Shown here: positions 32,160 through 44,980 of the stretch, in pieces | How positions within the stretch are numbered: position 1 is the stretch's first letter | Layout of the letters: every line of letters begins with the position of its first letter | Assembly: GCA_028752905.1 (NCBI GenBank) | Contig: JAQNBH010000015.1 | Location: 14,398,036-14,462,035 of the forward strand | DNA length: 64,000 nt | Direction: 5' to 3' | Source of the DNA: Cladorhizidae sp. MBARI D1340-BT2 | Lineage: Eukaryota > Porifera > Demospongiae > Poecilosclerida > Cladorhizidae | Notes under the pieces: generated by a model | What the model was told of the DNA's origin: nothing | The model's database searches: none | Seen by the model: only the letters and a program-made list of their open reading frames with translations | Translations under genes and position numbers: made by a program

Positions 32160-33075
32160 GAAAACTGGGAATGGTCGTCATAGAGTCATTCCGATGAGAT
32201 CACCCAATGGATTAAACCCAACCCTACAAATTGGTTCATATTTGGTCTATAGGGTAACGGAGGCTGGAAAAGGCGAAATTTAGCACCCATCAGATCGACA
32301 GTTTTCGCACTATGGCCCGCCACTGATTTTGGCAAAAATGGGCATGGTCACCAATCTTCGGATGACCATATATCCCTAACCAGCAGGCCAAATTGGTGTC
32401 TGTAGAAAGGTAATTTCATGTGGAATCCAACTCTGATTACATTTTAAGTAGGAGCAATTTGAAGTATAATAACCTTTTGACCTTTACTTTGATCTTGTGG
32501 ATCACGTGACTTGAGGTGACCTGAGGTGAACTTGGGTGAAAATTATACCCCATATGTTCTCTACAAAATATAAAAAATTGGAGGTATCTTTGTTTGCTCT
32601 TCTCAAAGTAGGCACACTTGATGCCAAAATGTGATATTCCTATATATGAGATGAAGCTGCAACCATGTAGCCATTGCTGCAGCTGATTGAGAATGAATGT
32701 AATTACTTTTAAAGTGGTAATAACAATCACAATTCAAGGTCAAAGTAAAGGTCAAAGGTTATTATACTTCAAATTGCTCCTACTTAAAATATGTCAGATT
32801 TGGTCCCCACATGAAATTAGTACAGACACCAATATCAATCAATTTGGCCGACCGGTTAGGGAGATATGGTCATTTGGTGGCCATGCCCACTTTTGCTAAA
32901 ATCGCCGGTGGGCCATAACGTGAAAACTGTTGATCAGATGAGCTAAAACTTGAAATTTCACCCTTTCCACCCTCAGCTACACCATATACCAAATATGAAC
33001 CATTTTGAAGGTGGGTGGGTTTAAAATGGGATGATTTGACGTGAAATGAGCAGATTATAAGCTAGCTAGATCTGG
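32160..33075. mobile_element. Large foldback MITE, ~320-bp arms
   Basis: The left arm (about 32,190-32,510) and right arm (about 32,735-33,040) are inverted copies. For example, AAGTAGGAGCAATTTGAAGT at 32,447 pairs with ACTTCAAATTGCTCCTACTT at 32,766. TGGTTCATATTTGGT pairs with ACCAAATATGAACCA. The centre is about 220 bp of unique sequence. In unit 2 the right arm is interrupted by a 2.47 kb TTAA element. Confidence 0.8.
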
Positions 33076-34825
33076 CCACACAGGCAAGTGAGAATGGGCA
33101 ACATGGTTAATAGCTGACAGGAACAGATGGTGAAGTTCCATTCTGACTTAGCCACTCTACTCATCAACTATGGACAGGTTTGTTATTCTGGAAATGATCG
33201 TCACTGTAACTGGCCAGGCTAAACTATAAATGATTGAGCTGTTTCTCGTTCCAACCTCAGTTGAATTTACATACTACTCTTAGTTACTTCTCCACATCAC
33301 AATCCAAGCAAATACTATATGATGTGTATAATATTAGGCCTGCAGCTATGCTTGTGGCAAGACAATGGTTAGAGTAATGTGATCTAACAATACCAAAGAC
33401 AATTTAATCATCTCCATTGCACCTTCGCTCGCCACTCAATGCCTAGCATTCATCACTAGTAATAAACATGGTAAATAAGAACAACTATGATTAGGCCATA
33501 GTTCTAGTATTATACCAAGTATATAATTTCTTGTACAGCTTGACTTTGTACAGCTTGACTATAAAATTAAAAAATTTAAAAAAAGATCGGAATATTATAT
33601 TGGTTAAAAAAAATATTGTAAAGAAAGGACCCTTTACCTTTTAATATAAGAAGACCAATATTAAAATACTGCTTTACATTACACGTGTCCTGTAAATGTC
33701 TGTGGTCTACATTGGTCAATTCTTGTTTCATTTCTTCTTTTGACTATTATAATATATATATATAATTTTTTTTTTTTTTTTTAATAAAAAATAATTGTCT
33801 TGCAGAGTATGCAGGCCTTGAAAAATACATTTTCTTGTCCAATTAAAAAAATTAAACAAAAGAAAGGTAAAGAGTCATCATAACCTCACACTTCATTGGT
33901 CTCAACTTTTTCAAGATAAGCTTCCCCAATCAATTAACAAACGACTGTCACTTCTTCATGCAAAGCTACAGCTGTTGCTAGCATGCTCAAGCTGCTATCC
34001 CACATAGGTTAATTAATTTCAATGGTCCATTTTCCAAGAATAAAGAGACACATACACAATGACTTTCTCAATAATCAACTTCAAATGGCTCTCGACATTT
34101 CAGTTAGATTCTCTGATGAAGGCTAGAGCATCTAGCTGAAGCATCGAAGAACAAATATTGAGAAAAGCATTATATTCTACTATGTTAACTGAGAATTAAT
34201 TTAGATTATAGACACAGTTGTTTGTCATATTATGGGTACAGCATATACAGTAAAACCTCATTAGTTCTTGGGACTAGAGGAATTACTTTGCTGTAACCGA
34301 GTTTTGCATTGACAGACATAAAGACTAAAAATCCATCAAATATTTTACAAAACTATCTCTAATAGCATAGTATCTGACTACAAAATCCTTAACATATGGT
34401 ACAGTACCTTCCCTTAATGTATATTGTACTAAAAGCTCCAAATTTTGGTGATGTACATAATTTCTACTTTTTTGTGCTGACTCTTTCCATTCTAACGTCG
34501 CTAACAAATATATGGCTATGGCTGCAAGAGCTTCAGTCTCTTTACTTCGATAGTTAGAAACCACCACGTTTATCACTGGACTTCGATGATAGCTTAAGAA
34601 TGCTTATCTGGAGAAAGGGAAATTCAAAGTTTATAGGACACCTTGCGATGTACTTGCCAACATAGAGTGGCACAATTAGCAAGTCTCAGACAGAGATCAC
34701 TTTATTTTTAGCAACTGCTTTTCAAGTATTGACTAAGTATACAGACCGTGTGCGATAGCTCCTTTAATGTCAAAATCTAGCATAACACATTGTGATTGCA
34801 TCATCAATATTGTCAGATTTCATGT
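33076..34825. other. Intergenic stretch with MITE ends, no gene
   Basis: It holds a GGACCCTTTACC ... CTGTGGTCTACATTGG repeat at 33,628-33,710, also seen at 15,466. It also has T-rich tracts and a copy of the TCTCAATAATCAACTT segment at 34,069. A pogo/Tigger-like terminus, CAGTAAAACCTCATTAGTTC, lies at 34,248. An 83-codon - strand ORF (34,325-34,576) has no recognised domain. Confidence 0.5.
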
Positions 34826-35495
34826 TGCTCTAGCCATTGTCCTACTCCTGGCCACTGCCCTGTCCCTAACCCTAGCCATTATCCTGGCACCATCCCTAGC
34901 CATTGCCATAGCCTTAACACTAGCCACTGCCCTGTCCCTAACCCTAGGCATTATCCTAGTACCATCCCTAGCCATTGCCATAGCTTTAACACTAGCCACT
35001 GCCCTGGCACCATCCCTAGCCATTGCCATAGCTTTAACACTAGCCACTGCCCTGGCACCATCCCTAGCCATTGCCATAGCTTTAACACTAGCCACTGCCC
35101 TGGCACCATCCCTAACCATTGCCATAGCTTTAACACTAGCCACTGCCCTGTCCCTAACCCTAGCCATTGTCCTGGCCCCAATCCATGCCATTGCCAAAGC
35201 CTTAACACTAGTCACTACCCTGTCCTTAATCCTAGCCACTTCCCTGGTCCTAACCCTAGCCACTGCCCTGTCCCTAACACTAGCCATTATCCTGGCCCCA
35301 ACCCTACCAATTGCCCTAGCTTCAACACTAGCCATTCATTGCCCTGATCCTAACCCATGGCCCTGGCCCTAACACTAGAGATAGCCCTAGCCACTGCCCT
35401 GATCCTAACCTTAGCCATTGCCCTGGCCTTAACATTAGCCACTGCCCTGGCCCTAACCCTAACCACTGCCCTGCCACTAACCCTAGCTAAAGGCC
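34826..35495. repeat. 24/48-bp minisatellite at the head of unit 2
   Basis: Alternating 24-bp halves (CTAGCCATTGCCATAGCTTT-AACA and CTAGCCACTGCCCTGG-CACCATCC) make a 48-bp higher-order unit. Every frame multiple stays open, giving an 8-residue hydrophobic repeat (LAIAIALT LATALAPS) on + and VASVKAMA-like repeats on -. Base 1 of the window lies in the homologous array of unit 1, so the duplication junction must be at or upstream of this repeat. Confidence 0.93.
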
Positions 35496-37036
35496 AAATT
35501 TAGTGCCGATGTTGCAGCCATGATGATCTCATGCTAAGATCGTGGTAACATGCATATGCAGAAGGTGCATTGCTGATATATTCCCGGAACACGGCAGCAG
35601 CAATCATAGCAGCAAACCTGGAGTGTTTATTATGCATCAATGCACCTGCAGGTTGGCCTTCATTGGGACTGATATCTTGTGGAACCTCCTGGAAAATGGC
35701 TCACAAGTACAAGTAAGATCACGATAATTAAGTACTTAATGATGTGCAGATGTTTTTGCATTGTTTTATTACATGCATATATATATATACAGGTGCGAGA
35801 GCAGCTGAGCTCCATTGAGTTTTTAAGGTTGGCAGTAGTTATTATGATCAATTGAGTGTTTGTTGAGGTCTAGTCATTGTAAGATACGTGTACCGCAAGC
35901 GCTGAGATTTTCTAGCTCTTCTCTCATAATGCCTCTGAGAGCTCAAATTTGAAGTAATTGCACTTCATGTGTGGATGCTAAAATATGTTTCATCATTGAA
36001 GCTTGCATTATCATTCTCATCGGCACAGAGGACTGAGAGGGGGGAGATGTGGCTTCGTGAACAAGTTTAGTTTGGGAACTCCCGTATAGCTGCAGCTTGC
36101 ATGGCTAGCCACTCAATTGAAGTCTGTTTTGAGAACTAGGGGCCAACAAAATACTAGTACAACCAGTAAGCTCAATACCTGTTTATGCCAACCCTGAGTA
36201 CAATTCAGCATAGAAGCTAAATTCCATTTACAATTAGAATTGTCCACATATGCTACAAAAAAAAGCATAAATGCCTTGAAGACCCCAGCCCGATCTGGAA
36301 TGTTTGCGGAGTGCATGGGAGTGCATGGGACTCAGCAACAGGAAACCTTTTGCTTGCATCTGTGTTCTTCCTGTGTCTCCGTGAGACATCCACTATGAAT
36401 GCTCTTCTTTCCCTCACGTCACTGGTGTGTGGCTTCTAGCTTGAAATTATTTCCCCCTGCATGTGGCTCCTCTTGCCCTCCAACCCTATGATGGGCATGC
36501 GTACAGCACTCTGAGGAAAGTTGTCCAACGACTGGTGACTGCATCCACTGGCGGCATCCAGTCCAAGCAGCTGAGGAATGACGTGCTCATGATATGTCTA
36601 CTCCTTGCCCAGATATGCCCCAATGCACCATTTGTGGTATGTTCTTGTTGTTGTTGTTTTGTTGTTGTTGTTATGTTTCACCATTGTTTTTGTGATGTTG
36701 CTGTTGTATATTCACCAGGCGAACTAGGTTAAGATTGCAATATTTTCTTGCATGCAGGAAAGTGGATTTTTTGGTGACCTCTGCACTTATGCCACCATCG
36801 GTGAAGGTATGTACACAAATGTCAATTATCTGCTCTGGAAATCGTCATGCATGCCATCCGAAACAGTGCGCCAGCATTCCATTAAATATTGCATACGCTC
36901 ATCAACACTAGTATACCAGTGTACTATAATCACACTAAACTCATTAATTATGACTTATGTTGTTGTTGTTATATTACTACTACTTCTACTAAAACTATTA
37001 TTTTTGAAATTTACACTTGCACGACCTATTTCACAG

Positions 37037-37289
37037 AAACGGAGAGCAGGCATCACCTTCAGAGTCTCACTGACTCCACGAAGCACTTCAAGCTGAGCAA
37101 CGACCATGAGGACTTTGAGCTAAAGAAGTCTTTGCTTTGCATCCTCACATCTCTGGGCTCCGAGTCGGCTGCCGTCAGGGTCTCATGGCCTGCAAGAGGA
37201 CGCTCAGACCACTCCTATCCTTTGTCATCCGGAACGATAAGGCCTCCGGAGGCTGGAACCCGGCACAGTTTGAGGAGCTCCAGCTGTTG
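37037..37289 (+). pseudogene. CFAP69: Frameshifted CFAP69 exon in unit 2
   Basis: Unit 1 reads GTCAGGGTCATGGCCTGC (VRVMACKRTLRPLLSF). Unit 2 reads GTCAGGGTCTCATGGCCTGC, with two extra bases at about 37,181-37,183. The frame passes into SWPARGRSDHSYPL and is lost before the end of the exon. The donor and acceptor are unchanged. A sequencing or assembly error is possible, as the extra TC makes a short TCTC run. Confidence 0.8.
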
Positions 37290-40214
37290 GTAATAGTGAC
37301 CACTGTGCAGTGAAGCAATGTTCTTGCAGTCACTGAAGTAGCTAGTAGTGTAGAAGCAATCATTCTTTCAACATTGTCTATTCCTTGCGACAGTCGCAGT
37401 GACTGCTTGTACAAGCTTGGGGATCCATCTTTTTCTGCCCTTATTTCATTCCTTCCCCCTTCCCTGCTCGCCCTTTTTCTTTCTCTCCACTTCTCACACC
37501 TCAAATATTTGACCTCTGAACTTCCCAGGCATTGTCGTGCCTCTGCAGCTTGGCCCCGCTTCTGAGTGCAGACTACATGACTTGCCATGGCAACACTAGG
37601 ATACTTCTGCTGATGGAGTGGTGCACGACACCTGAAAGTGAGAGGCTCTCTAGAGATTAGATTAAAGGGAGTGAACAATATGCAAATACTTGCATGTGCA
37701 TTTTTGCTTATGGAGGTAACCCAAAGAGCCCCAAAGTTTTTAAAAAATACATTAAAAAAATAATGATAAATAATAGAATGTGTTAGGCTCAATGTACGGC
37801 AGAAACTACAGGCAGTAACTCCTAGTTTATTGTAGGTAATAGCAAATATCTAAAGAATTTATTAAACCTTGAAGTATAAATTACCAAAAGTTATGTAATC
37901 ATGTGACCTATTTTCCTTCCTCCCTTTCTCTGTATATTTTCTTACATGTTAATTAGAACACTTTAAGGGCCATGGGAACAGTTTTCACGGGGAAGGTGGA
38001 CGTGGTAGCAAGATTGCGCAACTCAGGCACTGCCTTCGGCTCCTACTGAGCATGTGCAGCTACAGAGATGACACTATCATTCAAGATTTGCATGAGCAGG
38101 GTGCCATTCCAATCTTGATAAGTGAGAGCTGATATACTAAGTAACACACACACACATATATACACAACACACACACCCTCATATAATTGGTGAGCGAAGA
38201 GATACTTCACTGGAGAGTTGGATGGAAAACTTTGGCCGTATCTGTCATGTTGGTATCTGCCGTCCTATAAAAAGCATGAACCTTTAAATATAACAAGCCT
38301 ACGTAGACACAAGAATGGTTATCTTAGTGGACAAAAAGATCGAGGAAAGGGAACTGGCTGCACAGCAGTGCTGATGGAATGCATAGTTAGTAGCCGTCAG
38401 GGCAAGGATGCTGCGGCTTCTTATGACATAGCTCCTCAACTCCTCCACATGGCTATGGAGTGAGAACACCATTTGTCACGAGTGTGTAGAGACTATATCA
38501 AGCTTGGTGAGTTTTTAAAGATAACAGATTGCATATACTGCCGATAGATGAGACATATGCTGATCATGATGGAGAGCATTTCACAAACACATCAAGAATG
38601 CAAAGTCTAAATGTCTGAAGTTATCATCAGCTTTTGCATGATCTTCCCTTCAGTATACTCTGATAATTCTATCAGGCAGGAGTACTGCCATCACTGAAGT
38701 TCTCTTGTCAGCTTCTGCACTGTCTTCTCTTTTCTGACAATTCATCAGCTAGCAAGCACTGCCTGATGACCTCACTCTTAGTGTGCTTCCCGTCCTCAGG
38801 GACTCAAGTAGTCTTAACAAAACCTTCCTCTCTCTCAGCCATATTTCACACATATATTTCTGTTTCATGACCAGCCAGCACATTGTGTTGCAGGGCAGCC
38901 AGTAGTGCAGCATGTCTAAGTGAGGTATCTGTGAAGAGCATTATGTGGAATTGTCATATTAAGCAAGAAACGAAAAGGTTTGGCAAAGTGTTTCATCTCA
39001 CCACACAATGCTCATTGCTTGTCATGTATATATATATATATACCCAATGCTCTAGTCATTTTCTGTTGTCTTGTTATCTGACAGGCATCCTCAAGGACTT
39101 CAGAAATGTGCCTGAAGTTGATGTAGACCATCCAGTGCTGTTGGAAATGCAAGCAGACATTATGCTAATTCTGTCCTGCATCTGTGAAATGGATATGCAC
39201 AGGAAGGCAAGTTCAATTTGCAGCACATAGTGGAATATTCACCACACACACACAAAAACAGCATTTTAAGAAAGTTATGTGTCGTCTGCTTTCTAGGATC
39301 TGAGAAAAGGGTTAACTGGACATTGTGTAGTGCTAAGTAAAGAACAGAATATTCAAATCTGAGTTATTGGTAGTCAAAGAACTTGAAATGGCATAGAATA
39401 GAACTTGAATCAGCTCACAAATCTATCCCATATAAAAGTTACGAAAGCTTGAAGGCAGAGACTAAGCATTGGAAAGGTGATTTTTGAGGAAGAGCATTTT
39501 CATTACCTGTACAATTAACCCCTGTTCTCAGCTTGTATCACTGCATAATGACCCAACCTTCTACATGTACGTACGAATTAACCCCTGTTCTCAGCTTTTA
39601 TCACTGCATAATGTCCAGTGTGACTCAACCTTCTATGTGTTTGTAGGAATTAACCCTTGTTCTCAGCTTTTATCACTAATGTCCAGTATGACTCAACCTT
39701 CTTCGTGTTTATAGGAATTAACCCCTGTTCTCAGCTTTTATCACAACATAATGTCCAGTGTGACTCAACCTTCTACTGTTTATAGGAATTTTAACCCCTG
39801 TTCTCAGCTTTTATCACTACACAATGTCCAGAGTGACTCAACCTGTTTATAGGAATTAACCCTTGTTATCAGCTTTTACCACTACATAATGTCGAGTGTG
39901 ACTCAACCTACTGTTTATAAGAATTAACCCTTGTTCTCAGCTTTTATCACTACGTAATGTCTAACTCGACCTTGTATTGTTTGTAGGAATTGTTTGGAGG
40001 TTATGATGGAATTAAAGTAGTGGGGAACTACCTCAAGGGAGACACTGCCAAATTTGAAAGTGGGCTGGGTCACAGCCGACTGCTTTTGTCAGCCATAGAT
40101 TGCGTATGGTGCACAGTGGTGGGAAACCCTGTGGTGGAAGACATCTTCCTGGCGAGTGAGGGGATCTTCATCCTCCTAGACCTCCTCAAGGTAACAGATA
40201 TGCAGTTTCAGCCC

Positions 40215-40795
40215 CACTCTCACTGCTTGTGGGTGCACTGCTCGTAGGTGTAGGGGTTAAACTCACTGCTCGTGGGTGTACAGTTGAACTCACTGCTCGT
40301 GGGTGTAGGGGTCGGATTAGTGTTCGTGTGTATAGGGTTGAACGCAGTGTTCGTGGGAGTAGAGTTGAACTCGTTGCTCGTGGGTGTAGGTCAGTGTTCG
40401 TGGGTGTAGGGATTGAACTCACTGCTCGTGGGTGTAGGGGTTGAACTCAGTGTTCGTGGGTGTAGGGGTTGAACTCACTGCTCGTGGGTGTAGGGGTTGA
40501 ACTCAGTGTTCGTGGGTGTAGGGGTTGAACTCAGTGTTCGTGGGTGTAGGGATTGAACTCACTGCTCGTGGGTGTAGGGATTGAACTCACTGCTCGTGGG
40601 TGTAGGGGTTGAACTCAGTGTTCGTGGGTGTAGGGGTTGAACTCAGTGTTCGTGGGTGTAGGGATTGAACTCACTGCTCGTGGGTGTAGGGATTGAACTC
40701 ACTGCTCGTGGGTGTAGGGGTTGAACTCAGTGTTCGTGGGTGTAGGGGTTAAACTGACTGCTCATGGGTGTAGGGGTTAAACTCACTGCTCATGT
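40215..40795. repeat. 28-bp minisatellite, short allele in unit 2
   Basis: Same family as 5,000-6,675, with about 20 copies. The unit composition differs (more GGGATTGAACTC variants), so the arrays have diverged by more than one deletion. Confidence 0.93.
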
Positions 40796-41427
40796 GTGTT
40801 CTCTATTATGGTGACGACTCATAGCAGTGCAGTAGGAACAGCATCAGCATTCACTGCAGGTGGTACATAGAGCGCTTATAATTTCTGCCTCCCTTTCCAA
40901 TACCAACTGCCCACACACACACACACACTCACTCACTCACAACTCACACACACGCACTCAATACCTTTGGGGGTAAACAATGTCCATCACAGCCACCACA
41001 ACTTACTTCTCATAATAGTCTTCTCTCTCTTCTCTCGTGGTTACCTTTCATCCTTGATTGTAGTTGGTGTGTGGCATGAACTGTTCCTGTTGTTGCTTCT
41101 CTGCAGGCTTGCCCTCTCAACATGCAGAACTTGTTGCTTCTCGTGCTGGCTGATCTCTGCGAAAACCCCAAGGTACCTAGTAGCATTTTGATGTGAATAG
41201 CTGATGTGAGTGAAGTCCTGAAATTTTGAACTGTGTAAACCCCCAACACTACAACATGTACAGAGGCAGAGCCGTACAAAAATTGAATGGTCAACTTATT
41301 CCATAATTTGGGATTATTTTGTTGTTAAATAATTTTCATGGGTTGAGCAAACCACGAAAATGTATCTCATGAAATATTCATGAGATAATTAAAAACATCA
41401 GAGTTATTACGATGACTTTCTCAATAA

Positions 41428-42687
41428 TCAACTTGCTCGACATTTCAGCTAGATGCTCTAGCCTTCATCATGAAGGATGCTCTAGCCTTCATCATTATTC
41501 CTGATGAAGGATGCTCTAGCCTTCATCATTATTCCTGATGAAGGATGCTCTAGCCTTCATCATTATTCCTGATGAAGGATGCTCTAGTCTTCATCATTAT
41601 CCCTGATGAAGGATGCTCTAGTCTTCATCATTATTCCTGATGAAGGATGCTCTAGCCTTCATCATTATTCCTGATGAAGGCTAGAGCAAACTCCAAAACA
41701 TCAAAGGAGTAAATTTCAAGTTGATGATTGCGAACATCAACTGAGAGTCGTTGAGAGTTTTCAGAGTTTTTTTGTTTTGTTTTTAATATGGAAAGAGCAT
41801 GCACACATCTGTGTGTACAGAGTTAGCTCTGTTCTAGTGAATCTGTGTGTACAGAGTTAGCTCTGTTCTAGTGCCATCATGCATGCACATGCATCTGTGT
41901 GTACAGAGTTAGCTCTGTTCTAGTGCCATCATGCCATGCACATGCATCTGTGTGTACAGAGTTAGCTCTGTTCTAGTGCCATCATGCATGCACATGCACT
42001 GTGTGTACAGAGTTAGCTCTGTTCTAGTGCCATCATGCATGCACATGCACTGTGGGTACAGAGTTAGCTCTGTTCTAGTGCCATCATGCACGCACATGTA
42101 TCTGTGTGTACAGAGTTAGTTCTGTTCTAGTGCCATCATGCATGCACATGCACTGTGTGTACAGAGTTAGTTCTGTTCTAGTGCCATCATGCACGCACAT
42201 GTATCTGTGTGTACAGAGTTAGCTCTGTTCTAGTGCCATCAAGCATGCACATGCACTGTGTGTACATAGTTAGCTCTGTTCTAGTGCCATCATGCATGCA
42301 CATGCATCTGTGTGTACAGAGTTAGCTCTGTTCTAGTGCCATTAATGCATCTGTGTGTACAGAGTTAGCTCTGTTCTAGTGCCATCATGCATGCACATGC
42401 ACTGTGTGTACAGAGTTAGCTCTGTTCTAGTGCCATCATGCACGCACATGCATCTGTGTGTACAGAGTTAGCTCTGTTCTAGTGCCATCATGCATGCACA
42501 TGCACTGTGGGTACAGAGTTAGTTCTGTTCTAGTGCCATCATGCATGCACACATACAGAGTTAGCTCTGTTCTAGTGCCATCATGCATGCACATGCATCT
42601 GTGTGTACAGAGTTAGCTCTGTTCTAGTGCCATCATGCATGCACATGCATCTGTGTGTACAGAGTTAGCTCTGTTCTAGTGCCATCA
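41428..42687. repeat. 34-bp and 51-bp minisatellites, unit 2
   Basis: The 34-bp palindromic array (41,428-41,690) is essentially the same as in unit 1. The 51-bp array (41,806-42,687) is longer than in unit 1. It carries variants such as GTTAGTTCTGTT, GCACGCACATGTA and a shortened CACACATACAGAG unit. Confidence 0.92.
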
Positions 42688-43009
42688 CTGTCAGACCCAG
42701 AGTTTGCTATGGCTCTCCATGAGTACTGCCTAAAAATAGACTGCCTGACCCAAAGGCCCCGCTATCAATTTTGCTTCTCTCACAGGCCAGCAGTAGCAAA
42801 TCAAGAAGTTGAACAACTTTCAAAAATAACACTGTCTTGCCTGACTGCTAATGCATGCCTGTCATTATCGGGTTCTCGTTCACTTGCTAGGATGCTAGCT
42901 GCTCTCCAATGGCTGCCACCCAGATGTGGTAGGTCACATGATAGCCACAAATACAGCAAGTTATTTCAAACAAGTCATTTCTTAGCCTGGTACTTCTCTT
43001 GAAATGGAC

Positions 43010-43430
43010 GATGTTGTTTGAAATTGTTAGTGTTATTTATTTCATGTTTATTTTTTTCGCGGGGAACCAGTGCTCACAGTTCTGGACAATTATGGTAGAT
43101 GAAACTACGGATACCTCTAACAGGGAACATGTTCTTATCTGTTTCCGGAAGGTGGATAGTGAACTGGAGGCCCATGAAAAATTTCTGGTCTCTATGCGAC
43201 TAACTCGACTCATGCACAAGTGCTGCAGTCTGTGCTACATGATGTTCTGCTTTGAATGAATCTTTCTATAACAAAACTCGGGGATAGTGTTACGATGATG
43301 CTGCATCTATGTCGGGAGCACATGGTGAGGTAGCCAAACTGATCCTTGATGAAAAACCTATAGCACTATACACTCGTTGCTATGGGAATGCTCTCAACAA
43401 CAACAAAAAAACAGTAAGTCAAAGCTTTAA
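43010..43430 (+). pseudogene. hAT transposase relic (DUF4371-like), unit 2
   Basis: Counterpart of 8,690-9,110, with IMVDETTDTSNREHVLICF unchanged. A four-base deletion (ATGT of ATGTATGT) at about 43,311 alters the following block. The neutral relic shows that the two units descend from one already decayed insertion. Confidence 0.68.
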
Positions 43431-44440
43431 TTATTAATTGACCACACCCACATTAATTTAAAACAATAGGTGTGGTCATGTTGGGTCTCTCCACTTCAGA
43501 AGTGCTTCCTACCCCCCTGAAGATATACACCCCTGAAGATAGCCAGAATTTCACAGGTAATGTATGCACAGTCATTAAAAACAATATCATTTTCCTTTCA
43601 TCAGCTCCGACTCGGTGGCTTCACCAGAATGTGCTAGATGCCCACAGTGGCTTCCTCTTCTGCCAGGAATGCATTATAGCCTCTCTTGATGTCCACAGTC
43701 AGCATTTGCATCTACAGAGAGCCATCAGAAGTGTCATTCTTACACTTACCAAAAGTGATGCCGAGAAGAATTTCTTTTTGTATCTTTGTGTTGGAAAGCC
43801 AAATGGAATCAAGGGCACACTACTAACACTGGATTGTCCCATCTTCCATGTTCGTGCCTAACGTTATCATATAACTCGAGCTAACTGAAGTACATCATAA
43901 CTAATCCTCAGTTGAATGAACTCCAATTAATGCACACCAAAGAAAATCTCCATACTTATGTAGATACTCTTTGGCAACCAGCTAACCTGTAATTGTACAC
44001 AGTTCCTTAATTCCATGTTTAGTGGAACTACTAAGTGATTAAGAAGCAGGTAAGTATTGGAACTGCCTGAATACACTAGCTACTATTTACAGCTAACTAA
44101 GCTGTAACTAATGAACTAGCAATGTATCATGCAGTTACCTTGCTTTACCCATCGAAGTAGAGTAGAATGGAAGAGAGAAATGAGACAAGTCAGCGGTCAG
44201 TTGTGTTATAGTCTTGAACATGCTGATACTCTAATAGCTAATGGAGCCCTGAGGTTTGGCACTTAGGTTAAACGTCAATGAATGCATTAACCAAATTGAG
44301 TCTTGAAACTTAACAGGGATGAGGACTATTGCCTGAGGTATTGATATCGGCAATTTTCAAAAAATGGAATAGTATTTGATTTCTACTTGGGACCGAGACA
44401 CAACATTAAAATGAGATGATGGTTGAGAAGGTCATTATAA

Positions 44441-44745
44441 ATATACGTTATTACATTGATACGGGGAAATATCACGAGTCTGTGGCTAGTATTTCCACGA
44501 GTGAAAATACCGGCCAATCAGACGAGTGATATTTCACCGTATCAATTTAATAATGTATTTATCATGGGACTGAGGATGCGCAAACCTTTACTGAGCATGC
44601 GCATATCGGGTAGGTAATAACAAGTAGGTAATAACAAGTAGGTAATAACAAGTACGCGATATGGTAAAATATCACAGTAGTTCTATTTGTACTATTCTCT
44701 ATGAGTGGAGTAGATAGCTACATGATAATGTTAGTTTTATTTTTT
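44441..44745. mobile_element. MITE present only in unit 2
   Basis: About 305 bp absent from unit 1 (site GTCATTATAA at about 10,079). It begins with a 114-bp palindrome (44,444-44,557): ATTGATACGG / CCGTATCAAT with GGAAATATCAC / GTGATATTTC. Next come three copies of TAGGTAATAACAAG and a third related arm (GATATGGTAAAATATCAC), ending in a T tract. Confidence 0.7.
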
Positions 44746-44929
44746 TTTTTTTTTTTTTAAATAGTACCTGATATATCCAGAAAAATGGCCTGGCCTGACA
44801 CTAAGAACTTGGGGTCAATACTCTACATTTAATTCATGGGCTATATGCCATAGTTCAACCTCAAATACTTTCTCCTTAGCTGTCTGCACTACATCACAAT
44901 GCATGAATGACAATTACATTAAATACCAT

Positions 44930-44980
<51 letters not shown>

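Noticed and set aside
34325..34576. 83-codon - strand ORF as a gene
   Set aside because: No recognised domain, no splice context, and no unit 2 counterpart in the window to test conservation.
34767..35372. 201-codon + strand ORF of hydrophobic 8-residue repeats (LAIAIALT...), and overlapping frames on both strands
   Set aside because: It is the translation of a 24/48-bp minisatellite. All frames stay open because the unit is a multiple of 3 and lacks stop triplets.
34826..35495. Interstitial telomere (CCCTAA repeats)
   Set aside because: CCTAACCCTAGCC occurs within a 24-bp unit, but no pure hexamer run is present.
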